DNA from: Tigriopus japonicus | Lineage: Eukaryota; Arthropoda; Copepoda; Harpacticoida; Harpacticidae | Assembly (NCBI GenBank): GCA_010645155.1 | Contig: JAAGOF010000100.1 | Coordinates: 88,421 to 152,420, forward strand | Direction: 5' to 3' | Length of the DNA: 64,000 nucleotides | Shown: piece after piece, positions 48,719-60,947 of the stretch | Layout: each line of letters starts with the position of its first letter | Numbering within the stretch: position 1 is the stretch's first letter | Translations under genes and position numbers: made by a program | The notes under the pieces: model-generated | Told to the model about the DNA's origin: nothing | The model's database searches: none | The model's input: the letters and a program-made list of their open reading frames with translations, nothing else

Positions 48719-49028
48719 TAGAGGGCTAGCAGAGAAATGACAGAGAAAGAAAAAACCACAGAAAATATTGGTGAGTCACCAAACCTGCACTGTGTGTGCA
48801 AGGGGACTTGAAGTTGAACACGCTAAGTTATGTGATTCATAACCTGAACTTGCATTTTTATGGAGGCAGTGGCAAAATTGCTCATTCAATTGCTTTGGTC
48901 GAACAAGAGCAATGTATGATGATTGATGAATCAAGTCACTTGACACCCTTGCTACTGGATCAATGAAGTGTGTTCAAAACAAATATCCACTGACTGTCCT
49001 GGAGTGACATTTTTCTGCTAGCCCTCTA
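48719..49028. mobile_element. hAT-type MITE, TAGAGGGCTAACAGA family, copy B (inverted)
   Basis: The ends are TAGAGGGCTAGCAGA and its complement, flanked by a perfect 8-bp target duplication CCTTTAAC (48711-48718 and 49029-49036). The 310-bp body is the reverse complement of the copy at 20889-21175, sharing for example ACTTGATTCATCAATCATCA-like and GGTGAGTCACCAAACCTGCA-like segments. No ORF. Confidence 0.9.
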
Positions 49029-49036
49029 CCTTTAAC

Positions 49037-50416
49037 ATGCCCTTCGAACAATTTTGAACCCAAACTCAAGTTGTTTCGCGCTTTATGTCAGAAAATCTTG
49101 ATATTTCATCAAATTTTACAGGAAGACCAATTGCAAAGGTAAATGTTAAAATTATCGTTTGTTCGGTATCTTTTTCAGCTACATCTTAATTAATCTTTTC
49201 AGAGATTGAAATTACAAAAGTGTTTCTTAACATGGATGAGGATGCTGCGATTCATGTATCTCCGAGAATCAACTGACCGCAAAGCGAAAATCGGTCCCTG
49301 AGATGAAACGAAAATATACGCCATTCTGGATTTCATTGTGACACTCCGTCATGCGACAATCTCTGGCGGAAACCTCGAAGTTTTGGTCATGAAAATGAAA
49401 TGAAGTAGTGAGGAAATACTGAAGGTTGACGATGATGCACACACTACCCACAATTCACAAATCGTACATGTACGAAGATAATGTCAGAAAGACAAACAAA
49501 AATTGTGGGATGTTGGTTTTTTCTGATTGGTACAGAGCTATCCCCCAAAAATCCAATATTTTTAACACACTTTTAACTGTACAAAAGACCATGAGAGCAT
49601 AAGATGATTTTTAATAAAAACACACTGGAAAAAAGTAAATTACAACAGTTCCTCCGATAATCCAAAGATCCCTCTTAAAAATCGCTAAAATTACATGAGG
49701 TTGTAATCGATGATCATTAATTGGCCACTGATTATGAGCGATCGACCGGCAAATGGAGCGCATTGAACAGAAAAACGCATTTCAAAAGAACCAACGAGGA
49801 GGGTTTTCAGGACAACATTGCTTATACTTCACACACAAAGAAGAATGCCAAGGAAAAGAACCTTTTGTTTCCGGCTTTTATAATCGTGTTCATTCAGCTT
49901 GTATGCAAATAGTGCACAAATAATGAGTTCACTCAAGCAGTCTGAGAACGTGAACACGAAGAATCAACTTCCGATTTCACAGCCTTGGTTCCGATTTTCT
50001 TTACGACGAACTAGGGGCATTCTTAGATTCTGGTCTGGAGCTGAAGCAAATCAATAGATGCCAAACTCATTCACTAAGCCAGCTCAATCTCGTCTTTATT
50101 GTACGTGCAATTTTTTTGCAAAGATGGGAGGATTCTAGTGCTACTTGTCAGGGAAGTTGAGATATATTCCGACCTTTGTAACCGGAACCTTGCTTTGGTG
50201 GACCACTGACAGGAAAAGCCAGAGCAAATAAACTTTCCAGGCCAAACCTTTAAACAGATGAACTTATGAATTATGCATTAAGGCTCAAAAATTCCACAAG
50301 AGGCAATTTTTAGCTTATTATGTTTTTGTTCATATTCACTTCCACATGGCTTTGGTAACAATCAAACGTTTGAATCCTGAATCGTTTGTTTAAAAAACTG
50401 ACCCTTAACGAGATTA
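49037..50416. other. No supportable gene
   Basis: AT-rich spacer; only chance ORFs. Confidence 0.4.
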
Positions 50417-50668
50417 GGGAGGAGACGTGGTGTCGTGGTTAGCGCAGTTTCCTATAGTGAGAGAGGTCCCAGGTTCGATTCTCCTCCCCGACCTTTCTAA
50501 AGGAAACTTTTAGACGTTAATCCACACCCACAGACGGAGAACCATTCTGATACCGGACATGAGATTGCCTATCGGAACAATTTGGACGATGTGATGGCTG
50601 GCTTCGCTGGCCGGGCGAGGCTCAACCCTCCAACCCTAGCACCAACAATCCAAAAAAAAAAAAAAAAA
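50417..50668 (+). mobile_element. tRNA-derived SINE, family 1, copy B
   Basis: About 97% identical by eye to the copy at 20493-20739, with the same A box, B box, GGGAGG/CCTCCC pairing and 3' body. The A-tail is longer (17 A). It has the same strand as the other copy. Near identity of two copies 30 kb apart suggests recent activity. Confidence 0.87.
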
Positions 50669-52912
50669 CTGTGGTCCAAATATTGAATTGGCAGATATTT
50701 TCTTCTTTTAACTCTTAAAGCCAAATAAAAGCCCAACCACTTGGATTGGAGCTTATTTTGAATCGTGTAGTATTAAGTCACGAGTTATGAATGATGTAGT
50801 TTGGCGTTCCTCTTCTTTTGACTTCCCAATGTTAACACACAAGATATCACAAGTGATTTGACAAACACTTATCAAAAGTACCGGGAAGAGTTCTTGGTTC
50901 TTTGATTAAACTTTGTAAATTGACAGATCAAAAACTACAGGGGAAAACTCATCATTTACGTAAGCCAGTCGTTTTACGGCAATAGAAACCTGTTTATAAA
51001 TGTACCAAAACATCGTAAGTTCTAGTTACAAAGGTCTAGTTTGATTTCGAGTACGTATATTGTTGGTGTGCCCGTCAAAGATGAGATGCCAACCGATACA
51101 GCCAGTCAGGCAGTAAGTGAGTCAGTGAGTGAGTGAGTGGTCTGCGCCAAGCAATGTATGAATGCACGAAAAATGTGCTATGGAAGGATATGTGAGGCCT
51201 GATCAACTACATAAAGTATGCAAGGGTCGCTAGCTCTTCCTGATCAAATTCCGGAGCTCATTCTTTTGAGATCTTTAATTCAAGCTGAAGGTCACGATCG
51301 AGAGGCTTGAATTATGCTTTTAGATTCATTTAGTTATTATTGAGCGTTTGAGTGAGTGTACGGGGGAACCAATGCTTAAGAGCGGAAGATTTCAAGTTCA
51401 AGAGGAGAGTGATGCCATCTTGATCAATTACTGCAAAGAACTGGACTATTTGGCCTCTGGGAAGAGATTGGCCCAATTGCTTAAGGTCATATGAGCATAT
51501 CGATTCCTCGTGGTCATTGAAGTGTGTTCTTTGTTCAAGGAATATCCACCTGTTTAAGCACAAGTAAGCTAATCGGCCATCCTTGAATTCCCAGTGATGG
51601 ACATTTTAAGTTAGATTTCGCCCTTGAGCCAGCATTTAGGAGATTGCTTTTACGATCCTCCTAGATAGTCTACTTTTTGCCCAAGTTTGCTCGCAGCTTT
51701 GGCCCAATATTGATGAGAACGGTCGTGTTGCCATCAGTCGACAAATTGAATTAACTGGGAGGGCCTTTTTTCGGCTTATCTGAAACTAATCACTCGTAGT
51801 TGCCCGCTCTATGTCTTGGGTCGGGATGTTATGAACTTGAAATATGCATCTGGCTACAAAATTGATGCATCGCCTCGAGGAAGATCCGCCAACATTTGGA
51901 TCAGCGAAGCATCTTTCTATCTAACCTCCGGCAAATGCAAATTTAACTGGATACCTCCTGTTCCTACTAAGCATCCATCTATTGAGGAAGCCGGTTAAAA
52001 CAGTTGAGAGTTCAGATCTTTGATTAATCACCCATTTTGTATAATTTGCGTGATACAGCAATGAACCAAACACATAAGCCATGTACACCGATTTGCCAAC
52101 CAGCCAGTCAGTCAACTCCGAAAGAAATCCCAAAAAGTGCATAGAGTTTTCGTCGCCTTATGTGCGTTCATTCAAGCACTGAACCGACTGGCTGAGTTCC
52201 TAAATCAAGTCATGACAACAAATGAGTTTTCGGATAAATGCCAAGGATTTCAAAATATCAACAGCCTCAGCTTCTTGCTTCGGATGCTGCGCTTGTACGT
52301 AAATAGTGAGTGGCACTGGTCGCAAACTGCCCCAAATCTAATCCTTCATCAACCTTGAGACTTTCGCAGCATTGGGAGAAAATCTGACGTCAGTCGTCTT
52401 GAGAGCCTCGGCCAGAGGGACTGAGAAAACCGCAAATGGTTGTTTTCAAAAATCCCAAATTGAATGATTCAAGGTACAATGATAGTTTTCATATGCCCTC
52501 TGGTTTCTCTGGTCGGTCCAACCCTAACGGGCGAACCTCAAACTTGCTCCCAGCAAAGGATGAACCCGAATATTGCTCGTTTTGCTCCCCCTTCTTCCCC
52601 TCCCTCTCTCTCACTTGCATTTATATTCAAATATGTAAGCCCAAGAATTCAAGAGGCAGCCGACCCTTAAAAACGAATCGTCGTCAACAATCCATTGACT
52701 CTGGCAATGGGTCAATGGCAAGAGGACATTCGAAATGGATGTCAGCTGACATTTGGGAGCGCATCCAATGGGGGAGGGACACATCAAATGTTTGGAAGGT
52801 CATTTCTGCACATCGTCTTTTTCTTCGAAAAAATGCATTCGCACAAATTTATCCACGAACTTTGGTAGCAAGTTTTCTTGTTCCTTGCGCAGAAGTCTTT
52901 CTGAATGGTATA
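50669..52912. other. No supportable gene
   Basis: Contains a GAGT-type microsatellite near 51113. An ORF starting at 52436 runs into the hAT MITE at 52921 and is judged an artefact. Confidence 0.4.
51113..51139. repeat. (GAGT)n-type microsatellite
   Basis: Imperfect run of AGTG/AGTC units. Confidence 0.7.
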
Positions 52913-52920
52913 CTGTATAT

Positions 52921-53169
52921 CAGGGGTCGGCAACCGTTGGGCCCAGGCCCACATGTGGGCCCAAGGGTGGTCGTTGGTGGGCCCCTGAGCTTTGACCAAA
53001 GTCCAAAATTGTGGGCCCGAGAGCCATTAACACCACACACTCGTGGGCCCAGAGCTCTTTGATCATTGAATTGTGGGCCCATGAACCTTCCAGGATCTGT
53101 TTGGTGGGCCCCAGACCGCACAATGTCCAATTTGGTGGGCCTTGACCCAAAAGCGGTTGCCGACCCCTG
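52921..53169. mobile_element. hAT-type MITE, CAGGGGTCGGCAAC family, copy C (intact)
   Basis: Ends CAGGGGTCGGCAACCG and CGGTTGCCGACCCCTG, with a perfect 8-bp target duplication CTGTATAT (52913-52920 and 53170-53177). The interior is a degenerate tandem array with GTGGGCCC about every 30-45 bp (at least six times). It is the best-preserved copy of the family in this window. Confidence 0.93.
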
Positions 53170-53992
53170 CTGTATATACTTCATGGTTGTCCAAAACCTC
53201 TTGGACTTTCCATATCTTGTTCTTGAAATCTATACAATTACACGTATGAGCTCAGTCAACATAACGAGTTGTCCATTGGAAATCGCTAATGGTACAGAAG
53301 TTTAGAAGATCAAGACGGTTGATTCCAAAGTCAGAACTTGGAAAGTTGCCCTGAAATTGTTGAGGTCAACTAACAATTTGGATGCCAGCTCGCATGTTCA
53401 GTACATGGATATGAGATATGGATACCAGAATACTTCCAGAAGCTTCCCCTTTTATACAGGTTAACATGCTCCAATATTTTTCAGGCCAATACAGGTCCAA
53501 TTATTCTCTAATTAAGAGGCTGGTTTCTCTTCGTTTTGTTTCATTTTCATGAACTGCTTTTCATTTTCTCGAGTATGCTCATTCTCTCACACAGTAAGGA
53601 ACAGTTTGTTGTTAATGCGATGAATTAGATCCGATGCCCAGAGTTTCATTCAAGTACGAATTCATGAAGAGTTATCACTTTTAGGTTTTGAAATGCTTGG
53701 TTCATCATCATATGTATCTCCTGAATTTTTTTCAACTTTCATTTAATAACAGAAAAGTTTTAAAGCTGAATGGTCGACGAATTTATTCAAACTGCAAAAC
53801 TATTTTTTTTTTGCTGGTTGTTTAGAGCCAAAAATCTTGCCTATATCTTTTCTCAAGTTTCATCTTTTTCCTCCAGCTGAAATATATATCATAACAAACA
53901 ACTCCATCAAATGCAAATCAAGCCATTTGTTCAGACAATTTTAAAGCGTTAAGAATAGAATTCGGCGAAATCCCCGCCATTGCTAGTATATA

Positions 53993-54387
53993 CCGGGTGT
54001 TTCAAAAGAAACGGAACACCTAATTCCATCGTCAATAACTCATGATTGAAACCATGTATGAACCTCACCTTTCTTGGATAGAATTGGCCAAACACTTGAC
54101 TTGAAAAGTCAGAAAAAGCAATTTCACCCAATTACAATATTTAAGCGACGACGATTTTTTCCCTGAAGGGCCCTTTTCGAAAACAGAGCGTTCGTGACTC
54201 CGATTTTTTTCTCTCTTCAGAAATTTGGCTAAAATCAAAAATAAGGCGACAAAAAGAGAATAACAACTTGTGTATCTTAAGAATTGTTCTCTGCCGCATC
54301 TTTTTGATGTCAATACATTTTTTGTGAGATCAACCATTTCCGAGTTACGGACATGGTTTGCCGTTCCGTTTCTTATGCATCACCCGG
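53993..54387. mobile_element. Tc1/mariner-type MITE, CCGGGTG family
   Basis: The left end CCGGGTGTTTCAAAAGAAAC and the right end (as complement) CCGGGTGATGCATAAGAAAC match over 25 bases with three differences. TA flanks both ends (53991-53992 and 54388-54389). The 395-bp interior has no intact ORF. Confidence 0.8.
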
Positions 54388-57300
54388 TATACCCTTAAAA
54401 CCAAAGCCATTCTGTTAGCATGCAATGTGTGCTCTGTCACGTACAAAAGGAGGAACGGCCCATGCATGTAATGTGAGATTAAAACTGGTAAAATTTCCGC
54501 CTCCATCAAGCCAACCATGAGGAGTGGGTCGATTTCCCATGAATAATTTCTGGTCAAGGACTCCTTATGATCCGAAGTATCATGGCAACCCTCTTCACCA
54601 CGTCACCATTCCCAAAATCGTCATTAACATTTTATCACCCTTGCTGTTGTGGGTTTCGCGTCAATAAGAAACAAGAAAGAACACTTCTCATTTCGCGTGT
54701 CGTCGTCTTAACACCTTTTCTCCGGATCCAACCAATCGGCTTGTGTTATTTGGCTATCCGAACTACTTCTTAATACTGACTGCTACGATTCCTACCACAT
54801 CCATAAACATACATTATTCCGTTCGAAATTCCTCCTGGGTTTAATCAACTTTCTTAACGGGATCCACAAAACTTTCTCCACGCACAGACACACTAAGAGT
54901 TGCTTCAGACGCACCAAGTTGGTCGTCGAGTAGGTGGTGGCGGCTGGTGAAGCCAAAAACGAGCTCGATGAGGAGCACTTCACTCCCGGACAGACAGTCT
55001 CATGAATGATGATCGTCGCCATCGTCCTTTTGTTCGTCCTCAGAGTCTTCGCGGTCAAATCAACTTGCAACACTATGATTTGGATAGCTTACATACGTAT
55101 ATCGTCCGACTTTTCCGAGAACATACGGGACAGTTAATTGGTTCCTGGGAAGAAGGGTCTCAAGCTTAGTTACGGTAGAGACCCGTTCAACATTATCCAG
55201 GGCCCTCGCTTGATTCGTTTCAAATCTAGTTTCAATTAAAAACCGGAACAAATACGGGGTTAATGGATATTTTTAGGCTCCTCAACGATGCACAGCAAAT
55301 TATTCCCACAAGTTTGCACAAATTTAAACTTCAAGTCGTGAATGAAGAGAACAAGGGAGAGAGAGAGAGAAAGAGGACTTCTAAAAAAGCTATATTTCTG
55401 AAATCGTCCACTTTTGCATTTGCGTTTAACGCTGAAATGAGACCAAAATTGGACAACCATTTCGCCAGAACGTCATTTGAGATGCTAAAGAAGTCGCAAT
55501 CATGTTACTCAATTTTGCTTCAGACGATTAGCACATTGCATTTCAACTCAAGAAATTGGTTCATTTCAAGATAATTGATGCGTTTCCAAGTTTTTTTTTT
55601 TAGAATTTCTGGTGGTTCAAGTTCATTGGTCGATTTAATTTTTTTCTTATCAATCTCGTATTGGAGTATTCTACCATTTTTCTTGATGGAACAGGAGGAT
55701 TTGCAAAATTTGTCCTGTCTTTAGATTGTTGTTTCTACAATGTATTTCACTTCATAGTGAGCGTATATATTCCCATTACTATATAGTTTAAAGGTGACCG
55801 AAGGTAGTTTGGAAGGATGTATATACATAAATCATCGAGATTTGACACCAAATTACCAAGGAAAAGATCCAGGAAAGGAACATCTTCGGCAGTTCATTAT
55901 TTCCAACATATTCCGACAACCAAGTCGGACTGATAATGCGTTTTTGATTACACATACGGCTACACAAGAACCTACAATGTATTTATTACGTGGTATCTGT
56001 TGTGTCAAAAAAGGACCAAATCTATCCATTTAGCAAGTCGACTGGGAACCCTCTTGCAGCATTGTGATGAAGCTGGTGTTGGCCTGTTGGTTGTGTTCAA
56101 ACAGCTCCATCCACATACTGTACGCATGTATTTGGCGACATCGAGTGATCCAAATGGAGTCAGGCTGTAACTCAATGCCACCAAGTGATCCCCGGAGGGT
56201 TGAAGTGATTGCTGTTTGTTGTCCTCTCATTTCCTGAAATCACTCAAATGATCATCATTCAAATCCTCTCGCACTACCACCGGTAAAGGAGATTGCGTTT
56301 CTTGTTACAACTTACAAATCAGAATGATCCAGCAAATACAACACCAATAAATATCATTCATGTGAACGAAAAATTCACGAACCAACGAACGGACGAACGG
56401 ACGACAATCACCTTTGTCTCGAGCTTCTACGATGATGATGATGACCAATCAAATTTGGCGGATAGGATACATGTGCACTTCACCTGTTATGTTTTGACTC
56501 AAACATTGAAGCTCCCAAGATGATGGTCCACCATTGCCTAGCCTGTGAGCGAGCTTCAGTGAGAACAATACCCTCTCCCAGTGGCAATGAATGGCCAGGA
56601 GTCACAATTGAAGAGCTCGATTAATTTGAACGGAAATGATCTTTGCTCATACAAACCAAAATGTAAGCTCCATGGACGCTTGCCTGATTCAATCTTTCGG
56701 AGTCTCTCTGAAGGTCGAGTGTATTGGACACACGTACGTATGAGTTTGCATGTTCTGGGAGTTCATTGTACTATTTGCTGGCCAAGAAGGTTTTCAGCCC
56801 AAAAGATCAGCAATTGCCCCAGTATTAGCCTGGCTCGACGTGATTTATGAGTCCATTTCGGTCTCATGAGTTGCACTTCATATAGAAAGGTTATTAATTA
56901 ACTTTTCAGTCTAGTATTCTAGTATTCACCCTGTCCTTGAACCCTTGAACTTTGTTTTGCACTTAGTTGACACGAAAGTCATTGGTCAATCCCACCAGAA
57001 AAGCAGATAAGTGGTTCCCTGATTCAAACATTGATCTGCCAAACTACCACAGCGTCTCGTGATTTTTTGGCCGCACTTTTGATCAAATCTAGCGTAAAAT
57101 CTCAAATTTGGGTCATGAGTCTAGAGTGGTAAAAGTTATCTTGCAGTCCGTTCTGCAAAAATAACATGCAAACAATGAATAATGTGCTGAGCAATTTAGA
57201 AACCACATTAAGACATGCAAGGGAGTTAGAGTTAGTTTTTGAAAAGGGCTAACTCTATGGTGCTAAATTTGGTTACACATTAAAATATTAGAGGTGTTAG

Positions 57301-57747
57301 CCTTTAGTGAGCCTTATTGACCATGATTATTATGACAGTAAGAATGCATTCAAACTGTGTAAATTCGACACATTACCTAAACTAGCAACCTGGACTTAGA
57401 GTCTGGGCAGATCGAGTCACACCTTTCATCATTGTTTTAGTAAAAATTTATATTGTAAGGAAAGATTTTAGACAAAAACGGAAAGCTCGAAGACCCATGA
57501 ACGTGCCAAAGGTTACATGAAATATACAGAAAGATGAAAACGTGCGGTTATACGACACATTTTATATCACAGTTTGAGGTGAACTGCGACATCATAGATA
57601 AGACCTCCTTCAGAGCTAATGAAAAAATTGTATCTGTAACTTCGAAGTTTGCCTCGATCTGCGATATAAATCGTAGTACTATAGTTAGATCACACTACAC
57701 GTTTTGTATCGCAAATCGAGACAAACTTTAAAGTAAGAAGAAGAACA

Positions 57748-57800
57748 GCAACAACAACAACAACAACAACAACAACTACTACAACAACAAAACAACAAAA
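57748..57800. repeat. (CAA)n microsatellite
   Basis: About ten perfect CAA units followed by CTA and CAAAA variants. Confidence 0.9.
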
Positions 57801-60800
57801 CGTGCAAAACAAATGTAAAAGATTGATATCATAATCCAATAGACCAGTTTGAGTTTTTTGGAGTGAATAAATCTCTTTGAGAATAATGCTTTAAAGCTTT
57901 GTCATTCGATCGATTTTACCGAAAACTTTCAAGGTTTACTTGAAATCATTCCTCTTTTCAACAGGTTTTCATCTTAATCCAGGAACCCCTGATCCCTGCT
58001 TAATCCAAGAGTCCCGGGCAGCATAGTTGGATGTCATTCCTCTAAGCAGTGTAACAAAAATGTAACAAGCATGTCAAAGTTTCCTTCCTGTTTTGAAGAT
58101 CCCGGTGGAAATACAAAATTCAAATCGAGCCGACAACAAGGCATTTTACATCAGGGTAGGAACAATCTATGGTACTCTGAACTTTGAGGGGTCGATCCTG
58201 AGGGGACGACCCCTCAAAGGGGAACCGGTAGTCGCTTCCATGTCAAATAGATTAGAGGTACCGACCCATGGCCAAAACAACACTCACGGTCCTTGCTGTT
58301 CCAACGGACAAAATCATAAGATATCACTCCCTGGTACAAAAACAGTAATTTATGGATCAGTAATGATTGCCGACCCAGCATATTTCTTCGCCTCGCTGTC
58401 ATCACCTGTACGATTGTGCATACCTAAATAAATTCCCTGCTTGATGCCCCAACCAAGCCAGCCGTTTCATCACCACTACTTCGATGGACGAGCTCTAGTG
58501 CTCTGATTGCTCTGATTGTCTTGAGTGGTTCCAAAAGCCGCTCGGCCGTTCAACCACCAGGAATGGCGTGCCTACAAAGAGCCCTTCCAACAGTGACGTC
58601 ACTCACTTAGCTGCTTACTTACGCACCCACACATTGCTTCCGTAGACGGACAGTATGTGAAGTGTGCAAGTACGCACTGCGTCAGGAGCCTCTTTCGAAA
58701 AGGCCCCTCGGGCGTCAGTTTTGAGTCGGCACGTCCACCAAATCGGTGACTTGACAGGGCCCATTCCTCGATCGGCCTTCCTTTGCTTGAGCAAGCGACT
58801 GAGTTCGTGAGTGCGTGGTCGGTTGGTTGGTTGGTTGGATGGATGTAAGGGAGGGTGTGCATTCTGGTGGAAGCTTTTGCGTCAGTTTGTGCATACTGCT
58901 TGCCTAGTGAAGAGGTCAGACTCGTCGGGAATCTCTTGAATAAGAAACATCACAGAAATAACCTCCAGCGTTTCAAGATTGAGATCGATTGAAAAGGACG
59001 CTGATTGAAGTGGTTGTGAAATTCGTTGTCCACAATCATGTGAATTATCTGATCATGATAGGTGGATCCATTTGTTGGCTTCACAAGGGTGGAGGGTGAC
59101 TTTTTTTCTTTATATTTCCATGCCAAGTGAAAATATCAGGGAAGTGAATTTTCCGAACAAATCGACAACCACCAACATTAATTATCACCACAACAGACCA
59201 GAGTCACAGAGTCCAATCTTCGCTGCAAGCTCAAAAACAAGCCTAACTGTAGATTGTTCGCCGTTTGCGGTTGGGTTTCTCGCCTTGTTTCGATGAATTT
59301 ATCGAAGATGGTGTCTCGGCGAAAGATTTTGTCGCGCTCTCGCGACGAGTTGCACTCTCTCCACACATTTCAACAAGAAGATCAAGATGACATTTGGACC
59401 AGCAAAGATCAACTTTATCAGGTAGGAGGAGAACAGTGATCACAACAACATGTAATCAATCGTAACCACGTGTAATGCTCATGCAATAGCGTGAATCACT
59501 CACTGACTGGCCGTATACCCTCACAACAAACGGCTCATCATCTCATTAGCAACGAATTTCAAACCTCTTTTCTCATTTGGCTGAGTGGAACAAATTCTTG
59601 CTTAAATGCCAGTAACTCAAATCCATTCGTGGAACCGCGGGGAATACCGGGGTTCTTCGTAGTTGTAGTTCGTAGGAGCAAGAAACACTCAACCACTGTC
59701 AAGCACTGCATGACATTTAATCCGAGAGAATCCAATCCCAAGAAGACCATCAACCTCTTGAAAGGCTAGCTAATGAATATGTCATCTCAGTTGGTTTCCA
59801 CTAGAGCTTGCTTATTTGGCCAACTCCAAACCAAATCCAATTCCAACTAATCAAGCCACCAAACGAGATTGAAACCATTGCATGAATGGGTGACTGATGA
59901 ATAATTCTGAAATCTTCTGCAGCTACGTTGGATTTCTCTCAACGTGATTCTGCCTGTTTTGTATGTGTTTCAAGGTAATCGAGGGGGCCCTTAATGTCAT
60001 TGCTGATCAAATCACGACCGACTTGTCTAACCAGATTTTGGTTCTCGTCGTCGTTTTCGTTTTCTTGGTGGTCGTCGTCATCCAACTATTCACTTGACTT
60101 GATGGCATGATCAATATCACTGGAGGCCCCTTTCTAGTAGTCAAAGATAAAAAACGTTCCTTTCCTTACAAATGATGGAAGCCAAAATGAAAAGTCACAA
60201 TTTTGGGGTTCTTGGAGGCTTTTTCGCCGAGATTACCTCGAACATTGCCAAGGAGAAATGTCGTGAGATGTAGATTATGCTCATCTTCAATCTTTCGTCT
60301 TTGAACAAGAAGGCTCTGATCTTGTTGGGCTTTAAGCGGCTTCTTTGGTGAATAAGGAAGAGGATGATATCTTTGAAAGCTTCTGAATTCGCCTCAAAAC
60401 ACCATCAACCCTCCACGGTGTGACAAAGTTATCCTTTGTTCTACTTAAAGTCAGCTTATAGCTTTGTTAATCTGCAAATGATGAACCAAGCAAGCAAGGT
60501 TCCATTTCATGGTTTCATCTCTTTCTTGTCTGATTGGGACACTTCTACGTAATTGATTTGTTTGGGCGAAAAGTATCACTATTTCATTGAGTAGACTTGG
60601 TACGGTTCTCTTTTACACAAATGACGCGAATGATGAACGTTCCTGGTACAACGGTAATGAGCTCTCGTGTGTTTGCACACAATTACATACCTACATGAGG
60701 GACAAGGAAGCTGGCGCATTTTAATCTCACAAATGCTGACAAACCAAGCTCCCCAGCTGGAGATTGAGAACTCTATGCAATAAGTAGTCGTGTACTGTAC

Positions 60801-60926
60801 TGTAGTAGGTCTGCACGGATACGACTTTACACTAAGCTATCCAAGAAACCATTAGACATCCTGCCAACACTTCCTTCTAGCAGTGTGAACTTCTTCGCAT
60901 TTCTTCTTCGTCAGTACTCATGTATG

Positions 60927-60947
60927 TAGCTAGCTAGCTAGCTAGCT
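60927..60947. repeat. (TAGC)n microsatellite
   Basis: Five perfect TAGC units; self-complementary. Confidence 0.85.

Noticed and set aside
52436..53062. 208-codon + strand ORF
   Set aside because: Its second half translates the hAT MITE beginning at 52921, whose GC-rich GGGCC array opens several frames on both strands.
58093..58431. Open + strand frame (113 codons) ending near an AATAAA
   Set aside because: It starts at TTG, lacks a convincing acceptor and matches nothing I know. A final exon of an unseen gene is possible but not supportable.
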